DNA of 6,794 nt from an uncultured Eubacteriales bacterium (GCA_900552255.1 URZF01000083.1:1-6794); one strand, 5' to 3'; positions 1 to 5,807 are shown, numbered from the stretch's first letter. The notes: generated from the letters alone by a model not told the origin. Program-made: numbers and translations.

Positions 1-30
1 GCAAAGGTGTGTGATTTGCAAAACAAAAAT

Positions 31-63
31 AAAGACTAACAAAGAAAATTTCGTTAGTCTTTT
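31..63. terminator. Bidirectional intrinsic terminator hairpin
   Basis: A perfect 10-bp stem (AAAGACTAAC at 31-40, GTTAGTCTTT at 53-62) closes a 12-nt loop. On the minus strand the stem is followed by a T-rich run (complement of 19-30, ATTTTTGTTTTG), so it can end transcription of the MocR-family gene, whose stop codon lies about 120 nt away. On the plus strand the tail is shorter (TTTT at 60-63), which fits a second role for an unseen gene left of the window. The stem is AT-rich, so termination efficiency is uncertain. Confidence 0.72.
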
Positions 64-181
64 ACTTTGTCTGAAAAATCCCTATGGAACACACGGTTTA
101 TCGGGGAATTTTGTTTTTGTGCAAGACGCTTTTCCGTAATGGTTCTGCCTTTCGGCGGACGGTATCCCGTCAAAGGTGCGT

Positions 182-1597
182 TCAGCAGTCGAGAAGGCAT
201 TCGAGAATCTTTGCCGCTGCTCCCGCGGCATTCTCCGGAGACAGGGACGAATCGTTTACGAGAAGCGTGTGCGTATCGCTTTTTTGCTCGAACATAAATT
301 CCGAAAGCGCCCGGATTTTGACGCCATGCCGCCGGAAGAGGCGGCATAGCTCCGTATCGGAAAGCGCGGTATCGACCGTCATGAGAAAATGCAGACCGGA
401 ATCCTTTCCGTATATTTGAATTTTTCCCGAGGAGACGGCCTCGCCAAGACCGTCTGTCAAAAGACTGCGAATCTCTCTGTAATATTTGCGCATACGGCTG
501 ATGTGCCGGTCAAAATAGCCCTCTGCGATAAAAGAAGCAAGGGTATATTGTTCAAAGCTCGGCACCGGACAGGAAAAGAAGCCGAGTCTTTCCCGAAAGG
601 CTTCCGCGATTTCCTCCGGCAGTACCATGTAGCTGATGCGGAGGGACGGCGCGAGCGTTTTGGTAAAGGTATTCATATAGAGAATCTTTCCCGCGCGGTC
701 GATGCTCCGTATCGCGGGAATGGGCTTTGCGTAATATCCAAATTCGGAGTCGTAATCGTCCTCTATGATATAGCGTTCCTTCTTTTCCATCGCCCAGCCG
801 TAAAGCTCGTGCCGCCGTTTCGCAGGCATGACGATGCCGGTGGGGAAATGATGGGAAGGCGAAATGTGCAGGATATCGGCCTCCGATCCGTTCAGGGCTT
901 CCAAGCTTACGCCGGAATCGTCGAGCGGAATCCCGCGGATATCCGCGCCCGCCGCCCGATAGATTTTTCGGATTTTCGGATAGCCGGGATCCTCGATTGC
1001 ATACCGCTTCTCCTTTCCGAAAAAGAGAATCAATAAATTGTAAAGGGATTCCGTACCGGCGCCCAGCACGATTTGCTCCGGCGAGGCATCGATGCCGCGG
1101 GAACGGCGGATATCCTCCGCGATGACCTCCCGCAGCTCCGGAATCCCGTTGTACGGGACCGGACGCAGGAGCTCCTTTTGATAGTCGAGCGTCACCCGTC
1201 TCAAAAGCTTTACCCATATGGAGAAAGGGAAGCGGGCGGGGCCTGCCGAGGTATCCGCAAGGTCCAGCTCGATGGGGATATCGGAGTTTTCCGACGGTTT
1301 TTTAAAATTTTTTGGCCGGCGCAGCGCCGGCCTTGCCGTCGGATGCGGATAGGGCAAGATTTCCTCGACAAAATATCCTTTTCTTTGAGAGGGACGGAGA
1401 TATCCTTCGGCAATGAGCTGTTCGTATGCGTTCTCGACCGTGATGCAGCTGACGCCGAGATGCTCCGCCAAGGCTCGCTTTGAGGGAAGCTTCTCGCCGG
1501 AACGCAGTCTGCCGGAAACGATATCCTCCTTTATTTTCTGATACAGCGAGCGGTAAAGCGCCTCGCCTTTCTTTTTTTCTAAGCTATAAGTGAGCAT
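182..1597 (-). CDS. MocR/PdxR-family transcriptional regulator (GntR wHTH fused to class I aminotransferase domain)
   Basis: This 471-residue protein has the usual length and two-domain build of MocR regulators. Residues about 10-78 form a GntR winged helix-turn-helix (SGEKLPSKRALAEHLGVS, then TVENAYEQLIAEGYL). A basic, Pro-rich linker (about 80-108) leads to a fold-type I aminotransferase-like domain. Its marks are EDPGYP (202-207), SPSHHFPTG (246-254), EDDYDSEF (279-286, with the Asp expected at the PLP ring nitrogen) and FTKTLAPSLR (311-320), where K313 is the predicted Schiff-base lysine. Family members such as GabR and PdxR bind PLP and act as DNA-binding regulators rather than transaminases. 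The start has CAGGAG (1609-1604) 6 nt upstream. The gene diverges from an ECF S-component and shares its control region, so it most likely regulates that transporter and perhaps itself. The effector is not shown by the sequence; vitamin B6 status (PdxR-like) is the favoured guess. Confidence 0.93.
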   Translation of the reverse strand: MLTYSLEKKKGEALYRSLYQKIKEDIVSGRLRSGEKLPSKRALAEHLGVSCITVENAYEQLIAEGYLRPSQRKGYFVEEILPYPHPTARPALRRPKNFKKPSENSDIPIELDLADTSAGPARFPFSIWVKLLRRVTLDYQKELLRPVPYNGIPELREVIAEDIRRSRGIDASPEQIVLGAGTESLYNLLILFFGKEKRYAIEDPGYPKIRKIYRAAGADIRGIPLDDSGVSLEALNGSEADILHISPSHHFPTGIVMPAKRRHELYGWAMEKKERYIIEDDYDSEFGYYAKPIPAIRSIDRAGKILYMNTFTKTLAPSLRISYMVLPEEIAEAFRERLGFFSCPVPSFEQYTLASFIAEGYFDRHISRMRKYYREIRSLLTDGLGEAVSSGKIQIYGKDSGLHFLMTVDTALSDTELCRLFRRHGVKIRALSEFMFEQKSDTHTLLVNDSSLSPENAAGAAAKILECLLDC

Positions 1598-1637
1598 GAC
1601 CGGCTCCTGATTTTGAAATCTGGTATGATAAAATAAT

Positions 1638-1665
1638 ATGATATTGGATATTTTTCTATATCCAA
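1638..1665 (-). promoter_or_regulatory. Candidate promoter of the MocR-family gene
   Basis: Read on the minus strand, TTGGAT (1665-1660) and TATCAT (1643-1638) are separated by 16 bp and sit about 40 nt upstream of the start codon at 1597. Both hexamers lie largely within the inverted repeat at 1641-1668, so a protein bound there would compete with or contact RNA polymerase, as expected for autoregulation. Other AT-rich hexamers nearby (for example complement of 1633-1638) could also serve as the -10, so the assignment is tentative. Confidence 0.4.
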
Positions 1666-1668
1666 TAT
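1641..1668. promoter_or_regulatory. Perfect 11-bp inverted repeat, candidate operator
   Basis: ATATTGGATAT (1641-1651) and ATATCCAATAT (1658-1668) are exact inverted copies separated by TTTTCT. The dyad lies between two divergent genes. It spans about -45 to -18 relative to a start site inferred from TATACT (1674-1679) for the transporter, and it overlaps the likely promoter of the regulator. That placement is typical of an operator for a dimeric regulator, most simply the adjacent MocR protein. A single TGGTAT (1621-1626), the complement of ATACCA known from GabR sites, lies just outside it; with only one copy I give that little weight. Confidence 0.6.
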
Positions 1669-1673
1669 TGCAG

Positions 1674-1679
1674 TATACT
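1674..1679 (+). promoter_or_regulatory. -10 element of ECF S-component promoter (weak -35)
   Basis: TATACT matches the -10 consensus at five of six positions and lies 67 nt before the start codon. The sequence 16-18 bp upstream (T-rich, 1650-1657) does not resemble TTGACA and is the spacer of the inverted repeat. A good -10 with a poor -35 hidden in a dyad suggests that an activator helps transcription, a mode known for PdxR-type MocR proteins. Confidence 0.45.
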
Positions 1680-1732
1680 CCATATCATCCTAAAAATCAA
1701 GTACGGGGGCAGCGTCTTCTGACAGCCGCCCG

Positions 1733-1740
1733 GGAGGAGT
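1733..1740 (+). promoter_or_regulatory. Ribosome binding site fixing the ECF S-component start
   Basis: GGGAGGAG ends 5 nt before ATG 1746. An in-frame ATG at 1638 lies inside the control region, upstream of the -10, and has no such site. The 1746 start is therefore preferred. Confidence 0.85.
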
Positions 1741-1745
1741 TTATC

Positions 1746-2321
1746 ATGAACAGGAGAAAACTTTATCTGCGCCGCCTTGTCGTCGCCGCGATGCTTGCCG
1801 CGCTCGCGCTTATCTGCTTTGACTATCTGCGGCTCGAGATCCCGATCGGCGACAGTACGGGGAAAATATATGTCGGCCACACCTTTGTCATTCTTGCGGG
1901 GATCCTGCTGGGGCCCGTTTACGGCGCGGCGGTGGGAGGCGTCGGCCTTATGCTGTCTGATCTGCTTACGGGATATTTCACCTCCGCTTTCCCGACGCTG
2001 CTCGCAAAGGCGATTCTCGGAATGGCCGCGGGACTTTTTGCGGGACTTTTATTCCACGGAAAAACGGAGCTTTCCGCAGGAAAGCTTATCGGAAAATATG
2101 CCGCTGTCGCGGCGCTTTCCACGGTGGTCAACGTGCTGACGGAGCCCGGTATCCGTTACCTGTTCAAGATATATGTGCTGAAGTATGAACGCGAGGTGGT
2201 CGTTGTCGCGTCGATCGGCTGTGCGCTGTCCATGCTTGTCAGCGGGATCGCCTCCACGGTGATCGTCGCTTTGCTGGCCAAGGCGGCGGATATGCTGCAA
2301 AAGAAATATCTGAGAGCTTAA
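1746..2321 (+). CDS. ECF transporter S component (vitamin/cofactor-precursor uptake, substrate unproven)
   Basis: This 191-residue, very hydrophobic protein has about five to six membrane segments. It has the look of energy-coupling factor substrate-binding subunits, closest by eye to the family of PF07155 (ECF riboflavin-type S components). Visible marks are an Ala-rich first helix (VVAAMLAALAL, residues 12-22) with the AxxxA spacing that contacts the EcfT scaffold, then a short loop leading to YVGHTFVILAGILLGPVYG (42-60) and GGVGLMLSDLLTGYF (64-78), the core signature region. The positive C-terminal end (KKYLRA) is probably cytoplasmic. No EcfA1/A2/T genes are present, so it likely shares a common ECF module encoded elsewhere (group II). 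The divergent MocR-family regulator points to vitamin B6 or a precursor (PdxU-like) as substrate; thiamine precursors or riboflavin remain possible. It is followed directly by a strong terminator. Confidence 0.88.
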   Translation: MNRRKLYLRRLVVAAMLAALALICFDYLRLEIPIGDSTGKIYVGHTFVILAGILLGPVYGAAVGGVGLMLSDLLTGYFTSAFPTLLAKAILGMAAGLFAGLLFHGKTELSAGKLIGKYAAVAALSTVVNVLTEPGIRYLFKIYVLKYEREVVVVASIGCALSMLVSGIASTVIVALLAKAADMLQKKYLRA

Positions 2322-2329
2322 AAGGGAGT

Positions 2330-2358
2330 ATCCGCCGCAAGCGGCGGATGTTCTTTTT
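2330..2358 (+). terminator. Rho-independent terminator of the ECF S-component gene
   Basis: ATCCGCCGC (2330-2338) and GCGGCGGAT (2341-2349) form a GC-rich stem, realistically with GCAAGC closing the tight loop, followed by GTTCTTTTT (2350-2358). It starts 9 nt after the transporter stop codon. Confidence 0.85.
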
Positions 2359-2361
2359 CCC

Positions 2362-2406
2362 AAAAAACGGAAGCTCCTTGCTTTGATAAAGGAGCTTCCG
2401 TTTTTT
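2362..2406. terminator. Strong bidirectional terminator between convergent genes
   Basis: AAAAAACGGAAGCTCCTT (2362-2379) and its exact inverse (2389-2406) form an 18-bp perfect stem around a 9-nt loop. Six A/T pairs at the base supply a U-tract on either strand. It backs up the terminator at 2330-2358 for the plus-strand transporter and serves the minus-strand phosphopantetheinyl transferase, whose stop lies about 65 nt to the right. Confidence 0.93.
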
Positions 2407-2470
2407 GCTATGGTTTATGCTTCTATAAGAGGAAAGCCGTGCGGGAGGCCGTCCGCCCATGGCTTGACGA

Positions 2471-3133
2471 TCAAATTTCGATCCGGCTGATTTCGTGCGT
2501 GGCTTCCGCCGCGGTGCATACCGCGCCGCGATAGCCGTAAATATTCCGAAATTCATGGAAAAATGCGTCTGTCTGCAAAATTTCGTCCTGATAGATCGAG
2601 CACACGCCGCGGTGAAAATCGCAGCGGAGCGTGGAGAGTCCGATATCGAAGCCTGTCCCGCGCATTTTGACATAGCTTTCCCGCAGCGTCCACAGCCGGC
2701 AGAACGCCTCCTTCGGATTCTGTGACAGCAGCATTGCATTGTATTCGGGCAGGGAAAAGAAACGGTTGGCAATGCCCATCATGTTGTGCGAAGCCTCGAT
2801 TTTCTCGACGTCGACGCCGCATTCCACGTCGGAGACGGTGCATACGACGACCGCCGCGCTGTGGGAGAGGTTGAAATGAATCTCCCTGTGATCGGCAAGA
2901 TACGGCTTCCCGTGCTCACCGATCTCGATTTTGAGTTCCGACAGCCCGAATTCCTTTTTCATGACCGCATTTAGAATCAACCCTGCCGCGAGCAGAGATG
3001 CTTGGGTTTCCGGCCTTTTGGCCGTCCGGATGCGCTCCCGGCGCGCTTCCGATACCTCATGGATCCTCTCCTCGATGGCGGCGCTGTCCGAAAGCGCCGG
3101 AAATTCCGCGAAATAGGTTTTTGCTTCTGCCAT
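2471..3133 (-). CDS. 4'-phosphopantetheinyl transferase, Sfp/AcpT superfamily
   Basis: The predicted enzyme (220 residues) moves the phosphopantetheine arm of coenzyme A onto a serine of an acyl, peptidyl or aryl carrier protein in the cytoplasm. The length and motif order match Sfp-type enzymes: KPYLADHREIHFNLSHS (76-92, with N88, S90 and H91), GVDVEKI (106-112, with D108 and E110 as metal ligands), RFFSLPEY (124-131) and LWTLRESYVKMRGTGF (147-162). In the last motif E152 and K156 are kept, but the usual Lys before the Glu is Arg (R151). The start at 3133 is chosen because GGGAGG (3144-3139) lies 5 nt upstream; a longer in-frame version from 3244 would run through the promoter. No carrier protein, polyketide or non-ribosomal peptide gene is visible, so the target is unknown. 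It could be the housekeeping ACP or a secondary-metabolite carrier elsewhere. The promoter is at 3174-3202. Confidence 0.93.
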   Translation of the reverse strand: MAEAKTYFAEFPALSDSAAIEERIHEVSEARRERIRTAKRPETQASLLAAGLILNAVMKKEFGLSELKIEIGEHGKPYLADHREIHFNLSHSAAVVVCTVSDVECGVDVEKIEASHNMMGIANRFFSLPEYNAMLLSQNPKEAFCRLWTLRESYVKMRGTGFDIGLSTLRCDFHRGVCSIYQDEILQTDAFFHEFRNIYGYRGAVCTAAEATHEISRIEI

Positions 3134-3138
3134 TGCTG

Positions 3139-3144
3139 CCTCCC
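3139..3144 (-). promoter_or_regulatory. Ribosome binding site fixing the phosphopantetheinyl transferase start
   Basis: On the minus strand this reads GGGAGG, 5 nt before ATG 3133. A small GC hairpin (CCGGC 3149-3153 with GCCGG 3158-3162) lies just upstream in the leader and does not cover the site. Confidence 0.8.
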
Positions 3145-3173
3145 TTTGCCGGCTGCTGCCGGATTTATATATC

Positions 3174-3202
3174 AATATAACATATCTGAAAAATAAAGTC
3201 AA
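3174..3202 (-). promoter_or_regulatory. Sigma-A promoter of the phosphopantetheinyl transferase gene
   Basis: On the minus strand, TTGACT (3202-3197), a 17-bp spacer ending in TGT, and TATATT (3179-3174) form a near-consensus promoter with an extended -10. The predicted start site is about 35 nt before ATG 3133. Confidence 0.82.
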
Positions 3203-3263
3203 TGAACCTGATGCCCGGACATTCTCCAAAGAAGAACTTTTCAAATATTTTTTTCATTTTCTA

Positions 3264-3292
3264 TGGACAAATATGCGGTTGTTTGGTACAAT
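3264..3292 (+). promoter_or_regulatory. Sigma-A promoter of the HAD phosphatase pair
   Basis: TGGACA (3264-3269), exactly 17 bp, then TACAAT (3287-3292), preceded by TGG (an extended -10, TGn). Transcription should begin near 3299, about 33 nt before the ATG at 3332. This rules against the longer in-frame ATG at 3263, which would lie upstream of the start site. Confidence 0.82.
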
Positions 3293-3331
3293 GATACGGA
3301 AATGCTGGATTATATTGAGGAAAATAAAACG

Positions 3332-3985
3332 ATGATAAAAGCGGCAATTTTTGATTTTGACGGAACGTTGGCCAATACGCTGCCGGATCTATGCACCTCG
3401 CTGAACCTGATGCGCGCGCATTTTGGATACGAGCCGATTTCGGATAAGGATGTCCTGCGCGCGGTGAACAACGCGACAGAGCGCTTTATCCGGCTTTGTC
3501 TGCCGGATGATTTTGACGAGGCGCGTATGGACGAGGCAGTGGAGGCTTATTTTGCCGCATACGCCAAATATTATCTCGACAAAACGGCGCCGTATGAGGG
3601 CGTTGCCGAGCTTTTGGCGAGACTTCGGACGGACGGCATCGGGCTTGCCGTCATGTCCAACAAGGACAACGAGCATGTCGGCGAGATGACCGAAGCTCTT
3701 TTCCCGGGTGCATTTGACGCGATATGGGGAACGGTGGAGGGAGTGCCGGTGAAGCCGGATCCCGCCCGCGCCTTTATGATCGCACGGGATTTCGGCGTAA
3801 AGCCGGAGGATGTGGCGTTTGTCGGGGATTCCGATGTCGACATGATGACGGCAAAAAACGCGGGGATGCTTCCCATCGGCGTTTCATGGGGATACCGCAG
3901 CGCAGAAGTCCTCCAAGATGCGGGCGCTGCCTATGTTGCAGCTAATTCGGAGGAATTGTATAGAATTATAAAAGCCATCATATAA
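3332..3985 (+). CDS. HAD-superfamily hydrolase, subfamily IA, phosphoglycolate phosphatase-like (copy 1)
   Basis: The product is a cytoplasmic phosphomonoesterase of 217 residues, normal for Gph-like HAD-IA enzymes. Motif I is FDFDGTLANT with nucleophile D8 and acid/base D10. An alpha-helical cap covers about residues 15-85. Motif II is S109 in VMSNKDN, motif III is K141 in KPDPARAF, and motif IV is GDSDVDM with D166 and D170. The C-terminal GVSWGYRSAEVLQDAGA is typical of phosphoglycolate phosphatases. The true substrate cannot be read from sequence; 2-phosphoglycolate, other small sugar phosphates or pyrophosphate are all possible. The ATG at 3332 has only a weak GAGG (3317-3320) 11 nt upstream, but the promoter position and the homologous start of copy 2 support it. 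The second copy lies 252 bp downstream in the same orientation, so this is a tandem duplication. All catalytic residues are intact. Confidence 0.9.
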   Translation: MIKAAIFDFDGTLANTLPDLCTSLNLMRAHFGYEPISDKDVLRAVNNATERFIRLCLPDDFDEARMDEAVEAYFAAYAKYYLDKTAPYEGVAELLARLRTDGIGLAVMSNKDNEHVGEMTEALFPGAFDAIWGTVEGVPVKPDPARAFMIARDFGVKPEDVAFVGDSDVDMMTAKNAGMLPIGVSWGYRSAEVLQDAGAAYVAANSEELYRIIKAII

Positions 3986-4080
3986 AAGCATGGCAACCGA
4001 AAATTCTCCTTATGCACGGAAATGGTGAAGACACGAAATGCGTTATTGCAGCAATAGGATGAAAGCGTGATGGCTTTATA
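3967..4080. repeat. Short inverted repeat flanking the HAD copy 1 stop
   Basis: TATAAAAGCCATCA (3967-3980) covers the last codons of HAD copy 1. TGATGGCTTTATA (4068-4080) is its inverse, with one extra A in the left arm and ten perfect pairs at the core (3971-3980 with 4068-4077). The arms are 87 nt apart. They could pair in the mRNA or be chance, or a trace of how the duplication arose. No mobile-element features accompany it. Confidence 0.35.
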
Positions 4081-4237
4081 TGTAAATCTTAGTATCAGAT
4101 TCAAACGTTGCGGCCAACAGATGATACGCAGGAAATATAAAAGCTTTTCCAGTGTTTTCGTTAGCTGAAAGGGATTATACAGTTTTCGGAGAAGATACCG
4201 AAGGGGATCTGAAATCGCATATAAGGAGATTCTGCTG
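3986..4237. other. Non-coding spacer between the duplicated HAD genes
   Basis: This 252-bp stretch is more AT-rich than its neighbours. I see no credible gene, no strong promoter and no clear terminator in it. It holds a short dyad TATTGC-A-GCAATA (4044-4056) and the distal arm of an inverted repeat described separately. Its last bases provide AAGGAG (4223-4228), 9 nt before the start of the second HAD gene. The lack of a terminator leaves read-through from the first copy as the simplest source of transcription of the second. Confidence 0.6.
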
Positions 4238-4885
4238 ATGATAAAAGCGGCAATTTTTGATTTTGACGGAACGCTGGCCAATACGCTGCCGGATTGGCAT
4301 ACCTCTGTAAACTTAATGCGCGCATGTTTGGGATATGAACCGATTGCGGAAAAGGAGGTTCTTGGTGCGGTGTATAACGCAGGCTTTATCCGACTATGTT
4401 TGCCGGATGATTTTGATGAGGCACGCATGAATGAGGCGACCGAAGCTTATTTTGCCGCTTATGCCGAGCATTATTTTGATAAAACGACTGCGTATGACGG
4501 AATTGCTGAGCTGCTGGCGAAGCTTCGTGCGCTGGGGATAAAGCTTGCTGTGCTGTCCAATAAGGAGCATGAGCATGCTACGGAGATGACCGAAGCGCTT
4601 TTTCCGAGGGCATTTGATGCAGTGTGGGGCGCTGTCAAAGAGGTGCCTTCGAAACCGGATCCGGCTCGGGCCTTTATGATCGCTGAAAATTTTGATGTGA
4701 AGCCGGAGGAGACGGCGCTCATTGGCGATGCCGGCGTCGACATGGTGACGGCAAAAAACGCGGGGATGCTTCCCATCGGCGTTTCATGGGGGTACCGCAG
4801 CGCGGAAGTCCTCCAAAATGCGGGCGCCGCTTATATAGCGGAGGATGCCGAAGATTTATACAGAATCATAAAATCACTTATATAA
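4238..4885 (+). CDS. HAD-superfamily hydrolase, subfamily IA, phosphoglycolate phosphatase-like (copy 2)
   Basis: This 215-residue paralogue of the upstream gene is identical at about 162 of 215 aligned positions by hand count. It keeps motif I (D8, D10), motif II (S107 in VLSNKEH), motif III (K139 in KPDPARAF) and both motif IV aspartates (D164, D168). Two differences stand out. Motif IV reads GDAGVD instead of the GDSxxD common in this family, and two residues (Thr-Glu of copy 1, positions 49-50) are deleted in the cap domain, which usually sets substrate choice. The start has a good AAGGAG (4223-4228). Codon third positions are more AT-rich than in copy 1 through the middle of the gene, while the first 57 bases and a 91-base stretch near the 3' end are almost identical between copies. 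The enzyme is probably active, perhaps with shifted specificity. There is no terminator before the SDR gene 51 nt downstream, so they are likely co-transcribed. Confidence 0.88.
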   Translation: MIKAAIFDFDGTLANTLPDWHTSVNLMRACLGYEPIAEKEVLGAVYNAGFIRLCLPDDFDEARMNEATEAYFAAYAEHYFDKTTAYDGIAELLAKLRALGIKLAVLSNKEHEHATEMTEALFPRAFDAVWGAVKEVPSKPDPARAFMIAENFDVKPEETALIGDAGVDMVTAKNAGMLPIGVSWGYRSAEVLQNAGAAYIAEDAEDLYRIIKSLI

Positions 4886-4903
4886 AAGTATAAAAAGAAA
4901 GGA

Positions 4904-4925
4904 CTTTCCGTTTTTATGCGGAAAG
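4904..4925 (+). promoter_or_regulatory. Hairpin in the leader of the SDR gene
   Basis: CTTTCCG (4904-4910) and CGGAAAG (4919-4925) form a perfect 7-bp stem with the 8-nt loop TTTTTATG. The loop holds an in-frame ATG (4916), so the hairpin would disfavour that start and place the ATG at 4937 as the usable one. There is no U-tract after it, so it is not a terminator. An effect on translation is only inferred. Confidence 0.4.
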
Positions 4926-4936
4926 GGTGGGGAAAG

Positions 4937-5794
4937 ATGAAACTTCCGTTTGAAATCGATTTGAAGGGAAAGGTCGCGGTCGTCACGGGGGGCGGAGGCG
5001 TGCTTTGCTCCGGCTTTGCCAAGACGCTGGCCGCATGCGGCGCGGGCGTTGCGGTCTGCGATCTCAGACTGGATGCCGCGGAGCAGGTGGCAAGGGAGAT
5101 CCGTGAGGACGGTGGAAATGCCATCGGCGTTGCCGCCAATGTGCTCGAACGCGATTCGATGGAGGCTGCGAAAAAGGAGATCACAGAGAAGCTCGGCACC
5201 TGCGACATTCTGCTCAACGGCGCGGGCGGGAACAATCCCCGCGGCACGACGACAAAGGATTATCTCGAGCCGGAGGATCTGGGCGGCTCGGTCGAGGGCG
5301 TCAAGACGTTTTTCGATCTCGATCCCGCGGGCATCGAGTTTGTGTTCAATCTCAATTTCCTCGGCACGCTGATCCCGACGCAGGTTTTCGCGCTCGATAT
5401 GGCGAAAAAGCCCGGCTCGACGATCATCAATGTTTCCAGCATGAACAGTTTCCGCCCTCTGACGAGGATCCCGGCGTATTCCGGCGCGAAGGCGGCGGTC
5501 TCCAATTTCACACAGTGGCTCGCCGTTCACTTTGCGAAGGTAGGCATCCGCGTCAACGCGATCGCGCCCGGCTTTTTCATCACCAATCAGAATACCTCGC
5601 TGCTGCTGAATTCCGACGGTTCTTATACCGCGCGTGCGGAAAAAATCATCGCGCACACGCCGATGGGCAAATTCGGAACGCCGGATGACCTGACGGGAAC
5701 GCTCCTTTGGCTCTGCGACAACGCGGCGTCCGGTTTTGTCAACGGCGTCGTCGTCCCGGTGGACGGCGGCTTTGCGGCTTATTCCGGCGTATGA
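4937..5794 (+). CDS. SDR-family oxidoreductase, probable fructuronate reductase/D-mannonate oxidoreductase (YjmF/UxuB-like)
   Basis: The protein (285 residues) is a short-chain dehydrogenase/reductase that closely resembles the Firmicutes SDRs assigned to D-fructuronate to D-mannonate reduction in hexuronate breakdown (Bacillus YjmF type). It has the Rossmann start KVAVVTGGGGVLCSG (12-26), an acidic residue after the second strand (D42, favouring NAD(H)), NGAGG (94-98), the family-specific stretch FFDLDPAGIEFVFNLNFLGT (125-144), INVSSMNSF with the catalytic Ser (164-172), YSGAK with Y181 and K185, and RVNAIAPGFF (205-214). It ends in VPVDGGFAAYSGV, as in that subgroup. The last Gly of the textbook TGxxxGxG is Cys here (C24). 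The start at 4937 is chosen over ATG 4916 because family members begin close to this point and 4916 lies in a hairpin loop; GGGTGGGGA precedes it. No other hexuronate genes are in the window, so the substrate stays uncertain. Confidence 0.87.
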   Translation: MKLPFEIDLKGKVAVVTGGGGVLCSGFAKTLAACGAGVAVCDLRLDAAEQVAREIREDGGNAIGVAANVLERDSMEAAKKEITEKLGTCDILLNGAGGNNPRGTTTKDYLEPEDLGGSVEGVKTFFDLDPAGIEFVFNLNFLGTLIPTQVFALDMAKKPGSTIINVSSMNSFRPLTRIPAYSGAKAAVSNFTQWLAVHFAKVGIRVNAIAPGFFITNQNTSLLLNSDGSYTARAEKIIAHTPMGKFGTPDDLTGTLLWLCDNAASGFVNGVVVPVDGGFAAYSGV

Positions 5795-5801
5795 GCGGAG
5801 C

Positions 5802-5807
5802 AGGGGA
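5802..5807 (+). promoter_or_regulatory. Ribosome binding site deciding the HD-protein start
   Basis: AGGGGA lies 7 nt before ATG 5815. The alternative in-frame ATG at 5791 overlaps the SDR stop (ATGA) but has no visible site upstream, so 5815 is preferred. Confidence 0.65.

Noticed and set aside
389..1036. Open frame of 215 codons on the plus strand, antisense to the MocR gene
   Set aside because: It lies wholly within a convincing, motif-bearing gene on the other strand, has no recognisable domain and is a typical GC-rich antisense shadow.
1638..1745. N-terminal extension of the ECF S-component from ATG 1638
   Set aside because: It would translate the operator and promoter region, has no ribosome binding site, and adds no family-like sequence.
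3134..3244. N-terminal extension of the phosphopantetheinyl transferase
   Set aside because: It covers the promoter at 3174-3202, and the GGGAGG before 3133 marks the real start.
4044..4056. TATTGC-A-GCAATA dyad in the HAD spacer
   Set aside because: It is short, with a one-base centre, and sits at no promoter I can support; chance occurrence is likely.
4141..4237. Separate promoter for HAD copy 2
   Set aside because: TATACA near 4176 has no acceptable -35 at the right distance; read-through from the first promoter is simpler.
3931..4428. Open frame of 165 codons on the minus strand covering the HAD spacer
   Set aside because: It would be the only coding candidate for the spacer, but it runs antisense into both HAD genes, shows no family features and has no convincing ribosome binding site.
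4874..5656. Open frame of 260 codons on the minus strand across the SDR gene
   Set aside because: Arg-rich, low-complexity translation with no known motifs, opposite a gene with a complete set of SDR motifs.
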